Assembly (NCBI GenBank): GCA_050246115.1
Contig: JBFWWP010000001.1
Location: 1 to 64,000 of the forward strand
DNA length: 64,000 nt
Source: JBFWWP01 sp050246115
GTDB taxonomy: Bacteria; Planctomycetota; UBA8108; UBA1146; JAJFFE01
Reading direction: 5' to 3'
Each line of letters starts with the position of its first letter. The first letter of the stretch is position 1. Shown one piece after another: positions 59,996 to 64,000 of this stretch. Both the position numbers and the translations under genes were made by a program. The notes below the pieces were generated by a model. The model had not been told where the DNA came from. It was given only the letters and a program-made list of their open reading frames with translations, and ran no database searches.

Positions 59996-61146
59996 CGGCG
60001 GTCGGGGCCGACCTCGAGGAACTGCGCAAGCGGCGCCGGCGTACGTGGCTCGGACTCATGTCCGGCACTTCCTGCGACGGGATCGACGTGGCTGCCGTCA
60101 CGCTCGAGGAGAGTGGAGACGAGGCGCGGGTCGTCGACGTCGTCGGCAAGGTCGTGCCGTTCTCGCCGGCCCGCTCCGCGGAGCTGAAGCGAAGCTTGGC
60201 GGGAAGTCCGAGCGCCGAGGAAGCGTGTCGTTGGGATGCGCGGCTCGGAGAGTGGTTCGCCGAGGCAGCGTACGCGTGGCTCGCCGAGCACCCCGCCGAC
60301 GCCATCGCGCTGTCGGGCCACACCTTCGCGCACCTGCCGGGCGAAGTTCCCGTCTCCACGTTACAGGTCGGCAATCCGGCGATCGTCGCGCGGCGTACCG
60401 GGCTGCCGGTGGTGGCGGCGTTTCGGGCCGGCGACGTGGCTCGCGGTGGTGAGGGCGCGCCGCTGGTGCCGGTCGGCGACCGCGTCCTGTTCGGTCGCCC
60501 CGACGACAACGTGGCCGTGCTGAACCTGGGCGGCATCAGCAATCTGACGTGGCTCCCGCGCGCCGGAGGCGCGCCGCGGGCTGCGGACTGTGGACCGTGC
60601 AACCTCGTGCTCGATCATGCGCTGTCCGTGCTGAGTGGCGGCGAGTCGCGGTGGGACGAGGGGGGCCAGCGTGCGGCCTTGGGTCGCTCGCATCCCGAAC
60701 TCGTCGCAGCATGGATGCAGCATTCGTACTTCAGCGGCAGCGTTCGCTCGACCGGGCGCGAGGTCTTCGGCGAGGCTTGGGTGCGAAGCCACGAGGCTGA
60801 ACTCCAGCAACTCGGCCTTTGCGATGCCCTCGCCACTTTGGTCGAGTGGATCGCGCGTGCGGTGGCGGCGCGTCTCACGAGCCTCGGGCAGGGACAGCCG
60901 ATCGGCGGGTTGTTGGTCGGCGGCGGGGGTGCTTACAACGACGCGCTCATGAACGCACTCGGACGCTGCATACCGGCGAGCGTCGAGAAGTTGGACCGCG
61001 CGCGGCATCGGGTCGGGGTCGACCTGCGCGAGGCCGCGGCCTTCGCCATTCTCGGCAACGAGACGCTCATGGGTCGGCCCGGCTCGTTCGCAGAGACTAC
61101 GGGTTGCCGCGAACCGGGGCCGATCGGCGGTTGGTGGTTTCCGTGA
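59992..61146 (+). CDS. anmK: Anhydro-N-acetylmuramic acid kinase
   Basis: 384 residues, GTG in a GTGA overlap with murQ. ASKHA-type kinase converting anhydro-MurNAc to MurNAc-6-P. N-terminal WLGLMSGTSCDGIDVAAV, VSTLQVGNPAIVARRTGLPVVAAFRAGDVARGGEGAPLVP, VAVLNLGGISNLTWLP, GGLLVGGGGAYNDALM are diagnostic. Together with MurQ it completes salvage of cell-wall anhydro sugars. Confidence 0.93.
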   Translation: MTAVGADLEELRKRRRRTWLGLMSGTSCDGIDVAAVTLEESGDEARVVDVVGKVVPFSPARSAELKRSLAGSPSAEEACRWDARLGEWFAEAAYAWLAEHPADAIALSGHTFAHLPGEVPVSTLQVGNPAIVARRTGLPVVAAFRAGDVARGGEGAPLVPVGDRVLFGRPDDNVAVLNLGGISNLTWLPRAGGAPRAADCGPCNLVLDHALSVLSGGESRWDEGGQRAALGRSHPELVAAWMQHSYFSGSVRSTGREVFGEAWVRSHEAELQQLGLCDALATLVEWIARAVAARLTSLGQGQPIGGLLVGGGGAYNDALMNALGRCIPASVEKLDRARHRVGVDLREAAAFAILGNETLMGRPGSFAETTGCREPGPIGGWWFP

Positions 61147-61196
61147 GCTGCGACCCCGCTGGCCGTCGGGGAGGGGGACTTCGGCTCGCTCGATCC

Positions 61197-61214
61197 GGCA
61201 GCTTCGGAGCTGCC
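61197..61214. terminator. Small hairpin after anmK
   Basis: GGCAGCT-TCGG-AGCTGCC, 7-bp perfect stem and a tetraloop, 50 bp after the anmK stop. Short for a terminator and without a T run. Confidence 0.4.
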
Positions 61215-61278
61215 GCTTCGAACTTGGGGTGTTTCGACGCATGCGTGCGTGCAGGATCCGTTGACGGGGGAGGTCTCG

Positions 61279-62316
61279 ATGGAGTCCGTGGGTCGGTTCG
61301 CCATGATCGTGCTGATCGTGTTCCTCATTTTCGCTGCGCTTCTCATCGGGCTCTCCGTCGCGGGCTTCTGGGGCGGGGGGCTGATGATCGCGACCGCGAT
61401 CGTAGCGATCTTGGCGTGGGGCGCGTTCTTCGGGCTGAGTGTGCGCGCGCTGGTTCTCGCGTCCGCCGTCGTCCGCTCGCAAGGGGCGGCCCTTTATGAT
61501 TGCCTCGCGTGGACGCGAGCGCTGTTTCTGACGACCGCGATTCTATCGGTGGTGACTGCGTTCGTGTTCGGGTTCGGGGCGTTCGCGACCTGCGGCCCGA
61601 CCTGGCTCGCCCCCGCCTACCACTGGGGGGGCTGCGTCGGCAGCGTGCTCGGTTTCGGGGCGTGGTTCGTGCTGCCGTGGGTCGTGCGCGCCTACCTTGG
61701 CGCCGTGCGCGATCATGGGGAACCGCACCGTTGGTGGACCCCGATCGTCCTCGGGGGCTTGGTCTATGGTCTGTGGGGACTGGTGTGGCTGATCGTCTGG
61801 CTGGTTCTTCGCGGCGACATCGACACCAGCACCTATCCGAACCGCAGCTCCTCGCCGTACCTACTGCCTTATCCCGGGGGGGATTCGAGCTGGGTCGTTC
61901 AGGGCAACAACTCGTCGCTGAATCACAACGGCGACGAACAGCACTCGTGGGACTTCCGTCTCGCCTGTGGAACGCCGGTGCTCGCCGCTCGCGCGGGAAC
62001 CGTCAGCAAGGTCGTCGACAAGAACGATGGCCACGACGACAACAACATGGTGGAGATCGCGCATGGCGACGGCACGACGGGTCGCTACTTGCACATCGAG
62101 CGCGGGAGTGCCACCGTCAAGAACGGTGACGCGGTCGTGCAAGGGCAGCAGATCGCCAAGGTAGGGAACGTCGGCAACAGCCTGACGGGACACATCCACT
62201 TCGTCGTCGAGCGCGCCAACAAGAGCATCCCGGTGACCTTCCAGGATGTCGACGACGACAGCGGCATCCCGCGCACCTTCGGCAGCTACGAGTCGGGGAA
62301 CAGCAAGGTGCCGTAG
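61279..62316 (+). CDS. Membrane protein with C-terminal M23 (LytM-like) peptidase domain
   Basis: 345 residues; ATG 61279 has GGGGGAGG upstream. Five membrane segments (~7-200) precede a peptidase domain: HSWDFRLACGTPVLAARAGTVSKVV, NNMVEIAHGDGTTGRYLHI, GNSLTGHIHFVVE. The zinc ligands H...D and HxH are present, so the domain could be an active glycyl-glycine or peptidoglycan endopeptidase. Membrane plus M23 in this order is unusual. Near MurQ/AnmK, a wall-turnover role is plausible. Confidence 0.82.
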   Translation: MESVGRFAMIVLIVFLIFAALLIGLSVAGFWGGGLMIATAIVAILAWGAFFGLSVRALVLASAVVRSQGAALYDCLAWTRALFLTTAILSVVTAFVFGFGAFATCGPTWLAPAYHWGGCVGSVLGFGAWFVLPWVVRAYLGAVRDHGEPHRWWTPIVLGGLVYGLWGLVWLIVWLVLRGDIDTSTYPNRSSSPYLLPYPGGDSSWVVQGNNSSLNHNGDEQHSWDFRLACGTPVLAARAGTVSKVVDKNDGHDDNNMVEIAHGDGTTGRYLHIERGSATVKNGDAVVQGQQIAKVGNVGNSLTGHIHFVVERANKSIPVTFQDVDDDSGIPRTFGSYESGNSKVP

Positions 62317-62592
62317 CACGGGTCAGGCACGAGGCGCATCCGCGCGGTCCCTTCGGAGCGGTTCCAACTCACGCCCGAGGGCAGCCCAGTAGTTGAACCC
62401 CGCCAGCCGCGCCGTAGGTAGTCGAGATCCAGGGGTGGGACAGCGATCGTTGCGGCTTGCAGCTCGTTCGACGCTTCGCGAAGTCGACCGAGGTTCGTCG
62501 ATCCGCGGCGATTGGTTGGGGAGGGTTCGCCGCCTCGCCTCTCGCCTCGCGTCGGGGCGAGACCTGGCTCGAGCGTACGCGCCGGACTCCTC
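62317..62592. other. Intergenic region before copy B of the inverted-repeat element
   Basis: No gene or recognised site seen in these 276 bases. Confidence 0.5.
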
Positions 62593-62773
62593 AGGAGTCG
62601 CCCAAGAATAACTTCGACATCTTGCCGTCGATTTGGGTTAGATTCGGCCGATCCGGAAAGCTCGGAACCGGAGGCGTAGCCTTAGTTCCGGTGAGGATTT
62701 CGAGGTTTTCGGATCGGTCGAAGATGGCCCGAAGCGACGAGCAAGAGGGTGAAGTTATTCTTGGGCGACTCCT
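62593..62773 (+). mobile_element. 181-bp inverted-repeat element, copy B (MITE-like)
   Basis: Terminal inverted repeats 62593-62615 and 62751-62773 (AGGAGTCGCCC ... GGGCGACTCCT). The interior is nearly identical to copies A and C, including the frame PSIWVRFGRSGKLGTGG. Length matches copy A exactly. CCTC occurs in both flanks and could be a target duplication, but exact ends are uncertain. Confidence 0.8.
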
Positions 62774-62914
62774 AAGGCCTCGGCCGGGAAACAGAGGTTG
62801 CGGCGGGGGAGAGTGGCGCCTACAGTCGTAGGAATCGCCGCGCTCTCTTTCCCTGGGGGCGTGACGAGTGGAGACGAGCGCGCACACGAGAGCACCGAGC
62901 AGAAGGGGTACGCG

Positions 62915-63259
62915 ATGAACGAGTCGATCCCGATTCGCCCGACGGACCTGGCCCCGGTTCAGGACTGGCTCGGCGACCTTCGCCTCCGCATCGAAGGGTG
63001 GTCGAAACAGCTCAAGCTGCACTCGAGCGCCGAGTGGGCCCACCTCCAGACGACGCTTACCAAGACGCTGTCGACCCAGCGCGTCGAACAGGTGCTGCGC
63101 GACTTCTTGGCACGAGTCGGAGTCGGACCGCGAGAAACGGATCACGCCATCGACGAAGCGCTCAACGACCTGCGCCGTCGGATCGTGGCCTACCGCCGCC
63201 TCGACTCGATCGAGAGCTACGAACGCTTCCTGTCGCCGCCGCCGAACATGAAGTTCTGA
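62915..63259 (+). CDS. Small hypothetical protein
   Basis: 114 residues; ATG 62915 is preceded by AGAAGGGG. Mostly helical: PVQDWLGDLRLRIEGWSKQL, TTLTKTLSTQRVEQVLRDFLARVG. Lacks export signal or known motif. It lies between copies B and C of the 181-bp element. No family recognised. Confidence 0.6.
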   Translation: MNESIPIRPTDLAPVQDWLGDLRLRIEGWSKQLKLHSSAEWAHLQTTLTKTLSTQRVEQVLRDFLARVGVGPRETDHAIDEALNDLRRRIVAYRRLDSIESYERFLSPPPNMKF

Positions 63260-63422
63260 GTCGTCGCTGCGGCAGCCTCCCCCGGGTCGAACGTCGGGCG
63301 GCTATCTCCCAGTCCAAGCGCAATACGCGTCTTGTCTGGCATCGGATCTTCTCGCAGGAGGCTCTCGAAGAGCGCCCCTCGGGAGCGCGTCCAGGCGGCG
63401 TCACGACACCCGAAGACCACCA
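63260..63422. other. Intergenic region before copy C
   Basis: A weak R1-like hairpin around 63309-63339 (CCAGTCCAAGCGC ... GCGTCTTGTCTGG) follows the stop of the small hypothetical gene. Otherwise nothing recognisable. Confidence 0.4.
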
Positions 63423-63604
63423 AGGAGTCGCCCAAGGAATAACTTCGACATCTTGCCGTCGATTTGGGTCAGATTCGGCCGATCCGGAAAGCTCGGAACC
63501 GGAGGCGTAGCCTTAGTTCCGGTGAGGATTTCGAGGTTTTCGGATCGGTCGAAGGTGGCCCGAAGCGACGAGCAAGAGGGTGAAGTTACTCTTGGGCGAC
63601 TCCT
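63423..63604 (+). mobile_element. 182-bp inverted-repeat element, copy C (MITE-like)
   Basis: Same element as copies A and B with one extra G in the left repeat (CCCAAGGAATAAC). Right repeat GAAGTTACTCTTGGGCGACTCCT has one change. Its right end runs into the TAG stop codon of the minus-strand tatD gene (63603-63605). CACC occurs on both sides. Confidence 0.8.
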
Positions 63605-64000
63605 AAGCACCGACCGCAAAGCGAAACAGCTCGCGCGCGTTCTCGGTCGTCGTTCGCCCGAGCGCGGTGGGTTCCAACCCGCGCAGTTCGGCAAGCACTC
63701 GGAGAGTGTGGAGCGAAAACGCCGGTTCGCAGCGTTGCCCGCGCAGGGGGTGGGGCGATAGGAACGGTGAGTCGGTCTCGAGCAGCAGGCGCTCTACGGG
63801 CACGACGCTGGCGGCCTCGCGCAGCTCGGTCGCTTTCGGGAACGTGAGGTTGCCGGCGAACGACACCCACCAGCCCAGGTCGACTGCGCGCAGCGCTTGC
63901 TCTGCGTTTCCTCCGAAACAGTGAAACACCCCGCGGACCTCGTTGCGAAACTCCGCGACGATGGCCAACGTATCTTCCATCGCGTCACGACAGTGGATGA
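63603..64000 (-). CDS. tatD: TatD-family metal-dependent DNase, partial
   Basis: C-terminal ~132 residues; the N-terminal part lies beyond the window. Reading in from the edge: IHCRDAMEDTL, GVFHCFGGNAEQALRAVDLGWWVSFAGNLTFPKA, RLLLETDSPFLSPHPLRGQRCEPAFS, and the terminal LGRTTTENARELFRF. These contain the TIM-barrel metal ligands (His in FHCF, Asp in ETDSP). Stop codon at the edge of element copy C. Confidence 0.88.
   Translation of the reverse strand, partial: IHCRDAMEDTLAIVAEFRNEVRGVFHCFGGNAEQALRAVDLGWWVSFAGNLTFPKATELREAASVVPVERLLLETDSPFLSPHPLRGQRCEPAFSLHTLRVLAELRGLEPTALGRTTTENARELFRFAVGA

Overview
The window is a high-GC bacterial contig carrying two runs of exactly 100 Ns (4118-4217, 15897-15996), so it looks like a scaffolded draft or metagenome assembly. 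Five secreted proteins end in a paired EF-hand (dockerin-like) module of the type R-G-D-x-N-x-D-G ... D-A-N-D-D-G ... D-P-T-x-D, a style common in Planctomycetota. Together with permease-DtxR fusions, a toroid-domain anti-sigma protein and many exported conserved hypotheticals, this makes Planctomycetota the best guess (inference; no rRNA is present).

Layout. 0-5 kb: FG-GAP/dockerin protein, tyrosine recombinase, small basic protein, DUF6941-like protein and the first gap. 5-9.3 kb: one operon with an SRPBCC protein, two D12-class adenine DNA methyltransferases and a DUF423 membrane protein, then a helix-turn-helix/basic-tail chromatin-like protein. 9.4-16 kb: three dockerin proteins, a CorA transporter and a small exported protein, up to the second gap. 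16-23.4 kb: a large MscK-like mechanosensitive channel, then an ArsR regulator heading a fully overlapping pstS-pstC-pstA-pstB operon. 23.5-27 kb: a lipoprotein gene with an in-frame TGA directly after a Cys codon (candidate selenoprotein), UPF0178, inorganic pyrophosphatase and DUF1579. 27.4-34 kb: TetR regulator, RND adaptor, pump and outer-membrane factor. 34.6-44.6 kb: ECF sigma factor with a transmembrane anti-sigma/toroid protein, DUF1801, tRNA-Arg, DUF255 thioredoxin protein, fumarase-like beta and alpha subunits (alpha with a histone-H1-like tail), DtxR regulator and RlmI-like methyltransferase. 44.8-54.4 kb: a giant secreted metallopeptidase, HNH nuclease and a Mn/Zn ABC importer. 54.7-64 kb: a menaquinone-type cluster (UbiA, UbiX, unknown, MenG), a thioredoxin-like protein, the MurQ-AnmK recycling pair, an M23 peptidase, a small hypothetical and a partial TatD nuclease.

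Two non-coding repeat families run through the window. R1 is a ~180-bp, hairpin-rich element ending in CTAG followed by CCCAAATCAAGCGC-like sequence. Several copies start at the 3' end of a gene, contributing its TAG stop codon or abutting the tRNA 3' end. The second family is a 181-182-bp element with 23-bp terminal inverted repeats; three copies are present, one inserted inside an R1 copy, which supports past mobility.

Many operons are translationally coupled through ATGA, GTGA, TTGA or TGATG overlaps. The most interesting items are the candidate selenoprotein, the gene-end R1 elements, the nested inverted-repeat element, the cysteine-depleted fumarase with a basic tail, and a pst operon under an ArsR that carries vicinal cysteines.
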